A stretch of 64,000 nucleotides of DNA from Maledivibacter halophilus (GCF_900167445.1 NZ_FUZT01000006.1:186001-250000); one strand, 5' to 3'. Counted from the first letter of the stretch, positions 26,832 to 36,379 are shown. The notes: generated by a model not told the origin, from the letters alone. Translations and numbers: made by a program.

Positions 26832-27346
26832 AAAATAAGGAAGGAAATGTAGTCATTTGGGCATGTGTTTTAGTCCTTATTTTTATGATTATTTTTACAG
26901 CTATATCAGAATATATGAGACTAAAAATTATTGCCAAGGGAGTAAGAGATGGTGTTGGATCATCGGTTATTTCAGTAGTAACTAATAACTGGGACAATAA
27001 TTATAATGGACTTAGACAAGGATATTCAGGGGGATATATACTGGAATGCAATAGTTGGGAAAGTGATATTGACGAAGGGGAAGTATATAAAGATTTATCT
27101 CAGCTTTTAGGGCTACAAAGAAATGGCAGTCAATATGTCAAATATACAGGTAATCATGAAATAGAATATGCCCTTTATGACCTTGAGGTAGAGATTATTA
27201 ATGCTAGATTTAGAGGAGATAAGAAGGACAAATTTAAGGCTAATGTGTTTATTACACTAAGCGTTCCCCTCAGTTTTGGTTGGAATGCTTTGCCTGATAT
27301 GGTCATTCCTCTGAAGGTAGAAGCTAAATTCACACCAAAATTTTGA
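26819..27346 (+). CDS. TadE/F-like pseudopilin
   Basis: The 175-residue protein repeats the pseudopilin layout: KNKEGNVVIWACVLVLIFMI with the Glu typical near the +5 position and one N-terminal membrane helix (about residues 10-29), then a 145-residue exported part. It starts at a TTG that overlaps the previous gene, with GGAAGGAG upstream at 26801-26808. It resembles the paired TadE/TadF genes of clostridial conjugative elements. Confidence 0.6.
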   Translation: MERLKNKEGNVVIWACVLVLIFMIIFTAISEYMRLKIIAKGVRDGVGSSVISVVTNNWDNNYNGLRQGYSGGYILECNSWESDIDEGEVYKDLSQLLGLQRNGSQYVKYTGNHEIEYALYDLEVEIINARFRGDKKDKFKANVFITLSVPLSFGWNALPDMVIPLKVEAKFTPKF

Positions 27347-27374
27347 AATTTTATTGACAGGAAAAATATAGTAA

Positions 27375-27791
27375 TATATAGTTGTTGGTACCCAAAATAG
27401 AGTAGGAACTACAACTATTGCCATGGAGTTTGTTGCTTATTTAAATTCTATAGGAGCGAATGTAAGCTATATAGAAGCCAATGAAAGTGGTCATTTACAA
27501 TTAATAGCTGAGCATTACAAAATGAAGAAAATTGATGATGGTTACAGATATAAGGGGATTGCATTTGAAGGGATAAATTCTAGTAATAATATAGTTTTTG
27601 ACTTTATAATATATGATTTAGGGGTCTTAGATAATAGAACAATGAAAGGGTTTTTAAACTGTAATATAAGAATTCTATGTACAGGGAACAAGCCTCATGA
27701 ATTGCCATTCTATGAAAAAGGTTTAAAGCTATTAGGAGAAACTGAATATAATATTATTTTCAATTTCAATGGATTTAGTAATCATGAATGA
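27375..27791 (+). pseudogene. P-loop CpaE/MinD-like ATPase fragment without start
   Basis: The frame is open from 27375 with VVGTQNRVGTTTIAMEFVAY, a P-loop of the MinD/CpaE type (the TQNRVGTTT form). It continues with a switch-like region FDFIIYDLGVLDNRTMKGF and ends at 27791. No start codon or ribosome site is present before the P-loop; an ATG at 27423 would remove it. The front was therefore lost. It is the second such ATPase fragment in the island and it overlaps a small downstream frame. Confidence 0.6.
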
Positions 27792-27918
27792 TCTTATGTT
27801 TCAGGATGAAAGTGATAGAGAAAAAACTGTTAATGATGAGAAAACTAAAAGGACGAAACTTCCTAAAACATCAGTAATTCAACGGTTAAAACAGTCCCTT
27901 AGTGCCATTTTGTCATAG
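27784..27918 (+). CDS. Small basic protein overlapping the ATPase fragment
   Basis: A 44-residue frame (MNDLMFQDESDREKTVND, then KRTKLPKTSVIQRLKQSLSA) begins inside the last codons of the preceding frame. Small Lys-rich proteins of this kind often follow CpaE-like genes in conjugative elements. No strong ribosome site is visible; coupling to the upstream frame would be needed. Confidence 0.35.
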   Translation: MNDLMFQDESDREKTVNDEKTKRTKLPKTSVIQRLKQSLSAILS

Positions 27919-28270
27919 GGGCTAAGTAATACTGTCATACCTTGAATTGTACATCTCTAAGGGGAAGGGATATTGAGGAAAGAATATAAATGGGATATTA
28001 TTTATAGTAGTTAAGATTTTAGAAGTTGGTAAACAATTGTTTTTGGTTATGAAAAGTCGTATAACATAATTGGATAATATTAGATATTTATTAATTACAC
28101 TAGGTATTAAAATAAATCAAAAGTAAGTCTATCAATATATATTTTATTATATAAAATACATATGAAGGAAAACAAAGCCTGTTGATGGACGAAAAAAAGA
28201 AAACAAAAATAATTTATAGCGAGGTTTCTGTGACATTCTTCTGATACCTTAAAGAAAAGGAAGTGATTTT
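27919..28270. other. Intergenic region before the two-component system
   Basis: About 350 bp of AT-rich DNA with no reading frame of note. It contains the GTGACATT motif at 28229-28244 described separately and should hold the promoter of the response regulator gene. Confidence 0.5.
28229..28244 (+). promoter_or_regulatory. Candidate response-regulator binding site upstream of regulator gene
   Basis: TGTGACATTCTTCTGA is nearly repeated at 30037-30052 (CGTGACATTTCTGCGA) in front of the ABC exporter genes. Shared motifs before the regulator and before its exporter suggest autoregulation. Confidence 0.45.
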
Positions 28271-28954
28271 ATGCGAATATTAGTGGTTGAAGATGACCGC
28301 CTTTTGAATAATACACTTTGCTATAACCTGACAGCAGCGGGATATTCTGTTGACGCTGCTATGACAAAAAACTTGGCGAAACAGCTTAGTATGAAACAGG
28401 ATTATGACCTCATCGTTCTTGACATCAATTTGCCGGACGGTAATGGTTTTGATTTTTGCAAAGAAATAAAGGAGCGCCGGCCGGATACCGCCGTAATTTT
28501 TCTGACAGCCCGTGATATGGAAAACGACCAGCTTCGGGGCTTTGAATTGGGTGCGGATGATTATGTAACAAAGCCATTTCTCATGAGCGTTTTTCAGAAA
28601 AAAGTAGCTGCTTTGCTTACCCGCGTTTCAAAGCAATACGGCGGCGATTGCTACGACGACGGAAATTTATTTATCAATTTTTCTGAAATGACCGCCACCC
28701 TCGCCGGGGAAGTAATTTCATTTACGCCTATGGAATATCGCTTATTGAAAGTGCTGATAAAAAATTCTCAAATCGTTTTGACCCGGAGAACTCTTCTTGA
28801 AAAGCTATGGGATATAGACGGTAATTTTGTTGACGAACACGCTTTGACCTCGGCAATCAGCCGGGTACGGAATAAGATCGAAACCGGCAGCTTTCAATAC
28901 ATCAAAACCGTTTACGGCATGGGCTATATGTGGATTGGAGGCATAAAGAAATGA
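28271..28954 (+). CDS. OmpR-family response regulator
   Basis: The 227-residue protein has a receiver domain with the acidic pair in VEDDRLL, phosphoacceptor Asp in LIVLDINLPDGNGF (about residue 51), Thr in FLTARD and Lys in VTKPF. The C-terminal winged helix (about 128-225) shows FTPMEYRLLKVLIKNSQIVL and YIKTVYGMGYMW. Its stop overlaps the kinase start (ATGA), so the two are co-translated. Codon use and GC content are higher than in flanking genes, which suggests transfer from another Firmicute. It likely regulates the ABC exporter downstream. Confidence 0.93.
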   Translation: MRILVVEDDRLLNNTLCYNLTAAGYSVDAAMTKNLAKQLSMKQDYDLIVLDINLPDGNGFDFCKEIKERRPDTAVIFLTARDMENDQLRGFELGADDYVTKPFLMSVFQKKVAALLTRVSKQYGGDCYDDGNLFINFSEMTATLAGEVISFTPMEYRLLKVLIKNSQIVLTRRTLLEKLWDIDGNFVDEHALTSAISRVRNKIETGSFQYIKTVYGMGYMWIGGIKK

Positions 28955-29982
28955 CTACCGCAAAACTCTCTATCAACAAAGCCTGTATTATAGTTTGTAC
29001 TTTACTTGTGTTGCTATCTGTATTAATGATTACTGTACTCTATTTGCTGACTGACAATCTAAACGTAATATGGGGCGGGATTCTGTTTTCTGTTCTTGTG
29101 TTTTTCTGCTTAGTACTATTCATCATACTTATACGCCAGAAGCTGACGGCCTTTTCGGACACCTTATGCCGACTATTGGACGACATGATGACTGGGGAGA
29201 TTGAGCCGCCTCAGATTGCGGAGGAAGAAAGCCTTTTTTATAAAATCAATCATCGGTTGACACGTTTATATGAAGTCATGCGGGAAAACCGACGTAGCAT
29301 TGCAAAGGAAAGAGCCGATTTACAGGGGTTAATTTCGGATATTTCTCATCAGGTAAAAACACCGATAGCAAATCTTAAAATGGTAAACTCTACATTGTTG
29401 GAACAGTCCATGCCGGAAGAAAAGCGTAAGGAGTTTTTGTCAGCTTGCGGAGGGCAGCTTGATAAACTGGATTTCCTCATGCAAGCCATGATTAAAACTT
29501 CCCGTTTGGAAGCAGGCATTATTTCATTAGAAAAGAAAAAGCAATCAATTTATGATACCCTTGCAGCGGCTTTGGGCGGCATTCTACTAAATGCAGAGCA
29601 AAAGCATATTACGGTTGACATTGATTGCAAGGAAAGTCTGGAAGTATCTCACGACCGCAAGTGGACAAGCGAAGCATTGTTCAATATTCTTGACAATGCC
29701 GTAAAATATACCCCGAACGGCGGCTGTATTCGTGTTGCCGTTGAAATTTGGGAAATGTTTTTGAAAATTGACATAACTGATACAGGCAAGGGTATTCCCG
29801 AAATTCATCAAGCCAAAATTTTCAAACGATTTTATCGGGAAAAGGAAGTACACGATACTCCGGGTATCGGGATTGGCTTATACCTTGCGCGTGAAATTAT
29901 TACCATGCAGGGCGGCTATATCAGAGTGGCGTCGGAAATCGGACAAGGCTCTACCTTTTCCGTATTTTTACCCCGTAAGTAG
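28951..29982 (+). CDS. Intramembrane-sensing (BceS-like) histidine kinase
   Basis: The 343-residue kinase has two membrane helices (about residues 11-32 and 41-63) with only a short loop between them, the layout of intramembrane-sensing kinases that detect antimicrobial peptides through a partner ABC transporter. The H-box is SDISHQVKTPIANLKM, followed by N-box ILDNAVKYTPNGG, G1 DTGKGIPEIHQAKIF and G2 GIGIGLYLAREI. GGAGG at 28937-28941 supports the ATG at 28951. It forms an operon with the response regulator. Confidence 0.92.
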   Translation: MTTAKLSINKACIIVCTLLVLLSVLMITVLYLLTDNLNVIWGGILFSVLVFFCLVLFIILIRQKLTAFSDTLCRLLDDMMTGEIEPPQIAEEESLFYKINHRLTRLYEVMRENRRSIAKERADLQGLISDISHQVKTPIANLKMVNSTLLEQSMPEEKRKEFLSACGGQLDKLDFLMQAMIKTSRLEAGIISLEKKKQSIYDTLAAALGGILLNAEQKHITVDIDCKESLEVSHDRKWTSEALFNILDNAVKYTPNGGCIRVAVEIWEMFLKIDITDTGKGIPEIHQAKIFKRFYREKEVHDTPGIGIGLYLAREIITMQGGYIRVASEIGQGSTFSVFLPRK

Positions 29983-29991
29983 GTTAATCTC

Positions 29992-30052
29992 AAATGTCAC
30001 GATTTTGCAAGAATCGAGTGTTGAAAAAATTTTTCTCGTGACATTTCTGCGA
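29992..30052. promoter_or_regulatory. Inverted repeat operator upstream of the ABC exporter
   Basis: AAATGTCACGA (29992-30002) and its exact complement TCGTGACATTT (30036-30046) face each other across 33 bp. The right half belongs to the motif shared with the regulator's own promoter. It fits a binding site for the OmpR-type regulator that drives the exporter genes. Confidence 0.6.
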
Positions 30053-30100
30053 GATTTGTCCTTTACAATAATGCCATTAGTAAGAAAGGATGGTGTTTGT

Positions 30101-30778
30101 ATGAGTATATTACAAACAATGGAACTTAAAAAATATTATGGTACAGAGCCGAATATTACAAAAGCATTAGATGGTGTTACTTTTTCCATTGAACAGGGAG
30201 AGTTTGTAGCTGTTGTCGGAACCTCCGGCAGCGGTAAATCAACCCTGCTAAATATGATGGGTGGGTTAGATATTCCTACTTCGGGCAGCGTTATAGTAAA
30301 AGGGAAAGATCTTTCAAAACTAAACGATGAACAGCTTACCATTTTTCGCCGCCGTAATATTGGATTTGTTTTTCAGAATTATAACCTTGTTCCCATTTTG
30401 AATGTCTATGAAAATATTGTTCTCCCTGTTGATCTTGACGGTGAAACAATAGACCAAGGATTTATGGATAAAATTGTGGAGATGTTAGCATTAGAAGATA
30501 AGTTGAGAAATATGCCTAATAATCTGTCAGGCGGGCAGCAGCAGAGAGTCGCTATCGCCCGTGCTCTTATTACTAAGCCTGCCATTGTACTGGCTGATGA
30601 GCCTACCGGCAACCTTGACAGTAAGACAAGTGCGGATGTCATTGGATTGCTGAGGCGCACAAGCAGTGAATTTAATCAAACCCTCGTTATGATTACCCAC
30701 AATGCGGAGATCGCACAGCTTTCCGACCGTATTGTCCGCATTGAAGATGGGAAAATTGTGCATCAAGGGGGAAAGTAA
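30101..30778 (+). CDS. ABC transporter ATP-binding protein (peptide export/resistance type)
   Basis: The 225-residue ATPase has Walker A GTSGSGKSTLLNMMGG, the Q-loop FVFQNYNL, signature NLSGGQQQRVAIARAL, Walker B IVLADEPTGNLDS and the switch His MITHNAE. This size and sequence type belong to the MacB/BceA/LolD group that pairs with FtsX-like permeases. The ATG at 30101 follows GAAAGGATGG. The permease gene begins 1 bp after the stop. It most likely powers export or removal of an antimicrobial peptide together with the permease. Confidence 0.93.
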   Translation: MSILQTMELKKYYGTEPNITKALDGVTFSIEQGEFVAVVGTSGSGKSTLLNMMGGLDIPTSGSVIVKGKDLSKLNDEQLTIFRRRNIGFVFQNYNLVPILNVYENIVLPVDLDGETIDQGFMDKIVEMLALEDKLRNMPNNLSGGQQQRVAIARALITKPAIVLADEPTGNLDSKTSADVIGLLRRTSSEFNQTLVMITHNAEIAQLSDRIVRIEDGKIVHQGGK

Positions 30779-30779
30779 A

Positions 30780-33161
30780 GTGAATGATATTCTTTTTGGA
30801 AACAATAATAAATCAATCGTAAAGAAGCTTGCATATAAAAGCTTAAAAGCAGATAAACGTCGAAGATGGATTATTATAGTTACAATTGCCTTTACCACAG
30901 TTCTTTTATCCTCCCTTTGTTTTTATCTTTCTGCTCAAAAAGCAGAATTGGAGGAACGTATAAGAGGGCACTATCAAGCCGGCTGTGTGGATATTTCACA
31001 GGAACTGATTAATACTCTTTCTGAAAGTCCGAAAGTTGAGCAGTGGGGCGTAGCTAAACGAATCGGTTTAATACGCTATCAGGATACAAATTTATCTGTA
31101 TTATACGAAGATGAAAACCAGATGAAGCTTGCAAAGCGCCCACCCATTGAAGGGAACTTGCCACAAAAAGAAACGGACATTATGGTTGAGCAGGATTTTT
31201 TAAAATACTTTAATCTGCCACAATCGATAGGGCAAACTATATTGCTTGACTTAGGGGATGGAGCAAAGAGGGAATATACTATAACAGGTATCATGCAGAG
31301 CGATAATGCTTCTCGCTCCTTTATGGTTCTTTTATCCAGAGCATATGCTATAGCTCATTCTCCCGAGAAGCCTGTTTTTGAATTTCGTTTTCGTTTCGCA
31401 GATGATAATACAGAAAATAAGGACGTTCTGAAAAATCAAATTAAAGACTTTCTATTGGCAAACGGAGTTCCGGAAGACAAAATCTTTTATAGTTCCAATT
31501 ACTTTGGCATGATAGACTTACAGGCATCAGGGCGCGTCATGCTGTACATTGTAGGAACCTTGCTTGTAATAGCCTGCAGTGTGGTAATTTATAATATATT
31601 CTATATTTCTGTGGCAGGAAAAATTCGAGTATATGGAAGATTAAAAGCAATCGGCGCTACTACAAAACAATTAAAAGGTATTGTACGGCGTGAAACCATA
31701 GTGCTTTTATTATATGCTGTTCCTTTAGGGGTTTTACTTTCAGGTGTTGCAATATTTGCTATGAGGCCCGAATATTGGGTTTGGCAGGAAAATTTACAGT
31801 CATCTTTAGGTGTAGCGATTGTCATGTTTTTAGCAGTGGCAGTATCTACCCGAGTTCCAATCAGGCTAGCCGGACGGGTATCTGCAATTGAAGCAGTCCG
31901 TTCTAATCCATATTCAGATAAATCAAAGAGTGTTTCATTACGACTGCATCGCCGCATCACACCTGTTTCCTTAGCCGGGATGAATTTTGAACGCAATCGG
32001 AAAAAATCCGTATTCACTTTTATTTCTTTAGGCCTGACTGCAATTATGTTCATGTGCATTGCTTCTTTAGCCGTATCCATTGATGTTAACAGTATGGCAT
32101 CATCCCAGTTGTCTGGTGGAAATTACATGTTGACTTTAAAGCTGAATGATATGGAAGAAGAACAGACATTATTAAAAGAAAATCCGTTAAATGAAAACTT
32201 GTATAAAAGACTGACATCATTGGAGGCCGTGAATAGTATCACCCGGTACAATAGCAGCTATATTCAAGTGGAGCTGCCTAAGAAAACAGCTGGAATTGCT
32301 TTTACAGGATTAACAGAAAATCAGATGAGTAAATTTTTCCCAGAAAATTTTGAGATGGAAGGTACAGCCGAATACAGTGCTCTGCTAAAGCAAAACGGAG
32401 TTATAGTCGGTGATGATGAAAATCTTCTCAAGAAACTGTTTGGATACTCACCCCAAATTGGAGATACTTTACATTGCTCATCTTTTGACGGACAGAGTAT
32501 GGAGTTGCCTGTCTTGGGAATTGCAAAGGGTACTGTCAATCCTGCTGTGGCAGCATCATTTTTTTATGTAACTGATGAAACGCTGAAGCAATTTTATCCT
32601 GAAACGAATAATTTTAATACAGCTTGGTATATCTATGCCGATTATGATTCGGATACCTTGCGTAAAAATATATTTGAAGTTGTAGATGATGCCAGAATTG
32701 ACATAACCACGAAACAAGATATCGCAGATAGACTGCAGCCATCCCTTGATCAATCTATAAAAGCTGCTTATATATTAGCAACATTTTTATTTGTCTTTGC
32801 GTTAATAAATTTAATCAACACCTTAATGACTAATCTTATTGCAAGACAGCAGGAACTAAGTATTTTACAATCAATTGGCATGAGTTTCAGGCAAATGGCA
32901 GTCATGCTTTCGGCAGAATGCCTTTGGTATGTAGTTATCACCCTCATAATTGCTATCACAGCCGGAACTGCGGCCGGTATGCTGCTTTGTTCAAAGCTCA
33001 ATCAAATGGGTGTTTTCGGTGTTTTGACCTATCGCTTCCCGTTTCTGGAAGCTGCTGTTTTTACAGCTATTCTAATGGTCATTCATCTTTGCTATTCGGT
33101 AGTCGCTGTGCGTTATATGAAAAAACAACCGCTATTAGAACGTGTTAATTCAATGGAGTAA
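30780..33161 (+). CDS. FtsX-like ABC transporter permease
   Basis: The 793-residue permease has about eight predicted membrane helices: one near residues 22-42, a 200-residue exported domain, three helices around 255-370, then a second copy of the pattern with helices near 420-445 and 675-780 around another exported domain. This is the duplicated FtsX/MacB fold of exporters linked to two-component systems. The GTG start at 30780 is supported by GGGGGAAAG just before. GC content matches the rest of this module, so regulator, kinase, ATPase and permease were probably acquired together. Confidence 0.9.
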   Translation: MNDILFGNNNKSIVKKLAYKSLKADKRRRWIIIVTIAFTTVLLSSLCFYLSAQKAELEERIRGHYQAGCVDISQELINTLSESPKVEQWGVAKRIGLIRYQDTNLSVLYEDENQMKLAKRPPIEGNLPQKETDIMVEQDFLKYFNLPQSIGQTILLDLGDGAKREYTITGIMQSDNASRSFMVLLSRAYAIAHSPEKPVFEFRFRFADDNTENKDVLKNQIKDFLLANGVPEDKIFYSSNYFGMIDLQASGRVMLYIVGTLLVIACSVVIYNIFYISVAGKIRVYGRLKAIGATTKQLKGIVRRETIVLLLYAVPLGVLLSGVAIFAMRPEYWVWQENLQSSLGVAIVMFLAVAVSTRVPIRLAGRVSAIEAVRSNPYSDKSKSVSLRLHRRITPVSLAGMNFERNRKKSVFTFISLGLTAIMFMCIASLAVSIDVNSMASSQLSGGNYMLTLKLNDMEEEQTLLKENPLNENLYKRLTSLEAVNSITRYNSSYIQVELPKKTAGIAFTGLTENQMSKFFPENFEMEGTAEYSALLKQNGVIVGDDENLLKKLFGYSPQIGDTLHCSSFDGQSMELPVLGIAKGTVNPAVAASFFYVTDETLKQFYPETNNFNTAWYIYADYDSDTLRKNIFEVVDDARIDITTKQDIADRLQPSLDQSIKAAYILATFLFVFALINLINTLMTNLIARQQELSILQSIGMSFRQMAVMLSAECLWYVVITLIIAITAGTAAGMLLCSKLNQMGVFGVLTYRFPFLEAAVFTAILMVIHLCYSVVAVRYMKKQPLLERVNSME

Positions 33162-33165
33162 TATA

Positions 33166-33196
33166 ACAAAAATACAATTCTTATTTTTGTATAGTG
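33166..33196 (+). terminator. Terminator after the ABC exporter
   Basis: ACAAAAATA (33166-33174) pairs with TATTTTTGT (33182-33190) around a CAATTCT loop. The T content lies in the 3' arm; termination strength is moderate. Confidence 0.5.
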
Positions 33197-33369
33197 AATT
33201 GTGTTTCGCTATCTATTGGGAGCTTAGTGTGTATATAGTAGAAAAGAATAAGAAAAATAAAGGAGTGATATTCATGAAACTTGCACTATATAAGATGAAG
33301 ATATTACATGAATACTTATAATGTAAGCGTAAGCCCTAACACGCCTAGAAATAAACCTTAAAATTTTAT

Positions 33370-34391
33370 AAAATAAAAGCATCGCTTTTCAAATTCGAAA
33401 AAGAAAATATCAACACATTAATAATTAATGGTGAAATGCTACTGGTTATTTTAAGTTCATTAGCCCAACAAGAGAGCGAATCTATATCATCCAATGTGAA
33501 AATGAGATTGAAAATGAAGATGAAAAGAGGAGAGTTAGTAGGTTTCAATGGTTGCTTAGGATATGATTATGACCCAAAAGAAAAGGTTATAACCATTAAT
33601 AAAAAAGAGGCAGAAATAGTCAAATACATATTTCAAAGATATACTGAAGGCAATGGATGTTATGTGATTGCAAAGGAATTGACAGCATTAAAGTATAGAA
33701 CCAAAAGAGGTAGTACTAACTGGGGTGAAAGCACCGTTAGGGGGATTATTAAGAATGAAAAATATAATACAGGTACGAAAAAGGGCAAAAGATATTGTGA
33801 GCATTTTAAAAGTATTAGCGAACAAGCATTAGAAGCTGCTTTTGTAGATGCATTTAATACTATGTGTACTAATAATAAAGATGTGGTAATAGAATTTGTA
33901 AAAACTGTTGAAGAATCAATAAGTAAAAGTAATCTCACTAATAAGATTAAGAAGATAAGCTTAGTAAGCTTGTGGAATTAAATATTGATGGTATAATTAA
34001 CAAAGAAACATATGAAGATAAGTATCATAATACTACATCGGAAATAAAAAGACTCAAAGAGGAACAAGAACAAGTAGGGAATGCATATGAAGAACAAAAA
34101 GAACTAGAGAAGAAGATGAAGTCCTTTAGAAAAATATTTGACAATAATGAGCTACTAGAAAAGTTTGATAGAGAAATATTTGAGAATGTCATCGACGAAG
34201 TAATCATTGGGAAAGTCGATGAGTCAGGTACAAGAAATCCTTATTCAGTAACTTTTATTTTTAAAACAGGTTTACAATTAGAGGAGGACTGTACTGTAAA
34301 AAAGCCTAATGGAATACATGGTATTAAAGATGGTATTGTGTATTCCTATAACGGAAACGATACCTGTGGAGACAGTAGTAAGGATATATAA
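33370..34391 (+). pseudogene. Large serine recombinase, multiply damaged
   Basis: The frame is open from about 33370 and reads FKFEKENINTLI, then LLVILSSLAQQESESISSNV and the recombinase domain MKRGELVGFNGCLGYDYDPK. The N-terminal catalytic Ser region is missing, as is part of the zinc-ribbon region between residues for GIIKNEKYNTGTKKG and the coiled coil. A frameshift near 33965 moves to a second frame (NIDGIINKETYEDKYHNTTS) that runs to 34391; another shift near the end hides the usual C-terminal VETVV sequence. Tn4451/TnpX-type recombinases mobilise clostridial elements, and this one is inactive. Confidence 0.85.
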
Positions 34392-34463
34392 GAAGTAGAT
34401 ATATTGAAAATAGTAAATCAAATAGGTTATAATAACTAAACTTAAATGAATGAGGTTGATAAC

Positions 34464-35081
34464 ATGTCATATGAAATTGAATTAATCAGAAAAGATCAGC
34501 TTGAAGTTTCAAAATGGTCAGGTGGGACTACAACTCAACTTGCAATTTTTCCAAAGGATGCCATATATAGTGAACACAATTTCAAATGGCGTTTAAGCTC
34601 AGCAAAGGTGGAGGTAGAAGAATCTGTTTTTACATCACTTCCTAATATTAATAGGATTATTATGATTATTGAAGGAGAGCTGATATTAGAGCATGAAGGT
34701 CATCATAGAAGTATTTTAAAATCATTTAATCAAGATCACTTTAGTGGGAGCTGGAAAACAAAAAGTTTTGGAAAAGTGATAGATTTTAATTTGATGATGA
34801 ATGAAGGTTGTGAAGGTGAATTAGAGGCTATACATCTCGAGAAAGAACAATCTAATATGATTTCTTTTGATAATAAGAAGGAATTTTCACAAAACGTTCA
34901 AGCTATATATTGTGTCAATGGACAAATAAAAATAAAGATTTCGGCTGATGATATGATTACTTTGTATGAAGGTGATATTGTTTTGATAACACCTAAAAAT
35001 GATTTTAGTGATCTGGATTTTAAAGTATATAATGAAAAAAATAGAAAGGCTGATTTGATTATAGCTAGTATATCCTATTAA
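34464..35081 (+). CDS. HutD/Ves family protein
   Basis: The 205-residue protein shows the HutD/Ves cupin-type pattern: KWSGGTTTQLAIFPKDA near the N-terminus, FKWRLSSAKVE, then a beta-rich core IIMIIEGELILEHEGHH and FSGSWKT. The family is implicated in histidine utilisation (HutD) or unknown stress roles (Ves); no hut genes are near. GAGGT at 34452-34456 points to the ATG at 34464 rather than the one at 34446. It lies between two inverted recombinase ends, so it may be cargo. Confidence 0.82.
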   Translation: MSYEIELIRKDQLEVSKWSGGTTTQLAIFPKDAIYSEHNFKWRLSSAKVEVEESVFTSLPNINRIIMIIEGELILEHEGHHRSILKSFNQDHFSGSWKTKSFGKVIDFNLMMNEGCEGELEAIHLEKEQSNMISFDNKKEFSQNVQAIYCVNGQIKIKISADDMITLYEGDIVLITPKNDFSDLDFKVYNEKNRKADLIIASISY

Positions 35082-35278
35082 TACTATTTATATGGACAGC
35101 ATTTAAATAAGGAGAATCGGTATTATGCAACTAGGATAGAGAATATAAATTATTTTGTGTAAATGGATGATTTATTAAAAATTCACATGTGAATAATTAT
35201 TAATTGTTTATGCATAAATAGCCCGGAGGGCAACAGAGGTGACTGTCAAGTTACCCCTATATTTTTGAGTATTATAGA

Positions 35279-35899
35279 TTATATAGACAACTCTTCTTTT
35301 AATCTTTCACTAAAATATATTCCTACTTGAGATATACATTCATTCCATTGCCTAATAGGTTGAGACCATTTTTTCTGGATGTTTGTAATTGCAAGTTCTG
35401 CTGTGTTACCACTATATGATATGCCATATGTTCCTACTTTACCGTTAGACCACGACTGCTTTGTTATCCACTCTATTATCTGATTCATATCATTTATTTC
35501 TTCTTTTGACCATTCCATATCTCTATTCCCAGATGATGCCCCTGACCCTCTTGCATCTACTCTTATTAATGCGTAATTTGACTTTAATAGAGTCTCATAA
35601 AATATTGATTCTACTTCCTTTCCTATACCAAGATTAAACAATGCATTGAGTAAGAATGTCTTTTTATATTTTGTACCGTATCTAGTTGTCTCCATTATGG
35701 TAGGTACTTTATCATTTTTCTTCATTCCATATGGCAATGATATTCTTACTGCAATTTTTGTCCCATCTTTCATGGTCACATATGTCGATTGATTTTGTGC
35801 ACATCCTACTGGCAACATAAGGATTTTTTCTGGTATAAAACCAGCTATCATAACTACTGATATACCTATTACCAATAATGCTAACAATATCTTCTTCAT
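35279..35899 (-). pseudogene. CocE/NonD-type hydrolase N-terminus fused to IS256 transposase tail
   Basis: Residues 1 to about 172 are the front of an exported or membrane-anchored X-Pro dipeptidyl-peptidase/CocE-family hydrolase: one N-terminal membrane segment, YVTMKDGTKIAVRISLPYG, RVDARGSGASSG and the nucleophile elbow GTYGISYSGNTAEL. At about residue 173 the sequence turns into the last 34 residues of an IS256-family transposase (IQKKWSQPIRQWNECISQVG, FSERLKEEL). The Asp/His part of the hydrolase is gone, so it should be inactive. The break marks an IS256 insertion followed by deletion, on the minus strand. Confidence 0.8.
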
Positions 35900-36379
35900 T
35901 ATAATATCCTCCTATACAATAAGTAAATTAAAATATACTAATATTTTATATCCGTTATTGTTTTACTGTTTAACTTATTGCTTAAGAATTTCTTACGATT
36001 TTATTACATTGTATCTTGATTAGTAATTAGATAAAGATATTCGGTTAGATTTAATAATATCTGAGGCTATATCTTTGTGCAAATCTTTTACCAACTTAGT
36101 ATTTGTTCAATTAGGACAATTATAATTTTTGTAGTCGTACTACCGTCTCCACATGTTTTGATAGAAAGGTGATAAATACAAAATATAAAGCTCAAAGAGT
36201 CCTATACTTTGAGCTTTATATTTTTTCATTATTATACTAAAACATATATTGATAAACTACTTCCGAACTGAATCTATACTTGTTAGTTGTTAGTGGAAAT
36301 TGATTGTTTATACAATACACCAATTGAAGTTAGAAGTTATTATTAAATGAGGTAACACTTTATCATCAGCAAATAATTA
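35900..36379. other. Intergenic stretch with a recombinase 3' scrap and a terminator
   Basis: On the minus strand around 36120-36157 a short frame reads KHVETVVRLQKL and stops, the usual last residues of large serine recombinases; its DNA is nearly the inverted copy of 34363-34380. A strong terminator lies at 36181-36229. Nothing else is coding. Confidence 0.45.
36181..36229 (+). terminator. Strong hairpin terminator
   Basis: A perfect 17-bp stem (36181-36197 with 36207-36223) encloses a nine-base loop and is followed by TTT. Symmetric A and T ends allow either direction. Confidence 0.8.

Noticed and set aside
33274..33321. A 15-codon frame with a good ribosome site (MKLALYKMKILHEYL)
   Set aside because: Very short, no leader-peptide features such as a following attenuator, and probably the start of a gene lost by deletion.
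33436..33981. Active serine recombinase
   Set aside because: The catalytic Ser domain is absent, part of the zinc ribbon is deleted and at least one frameshift splits the gene.
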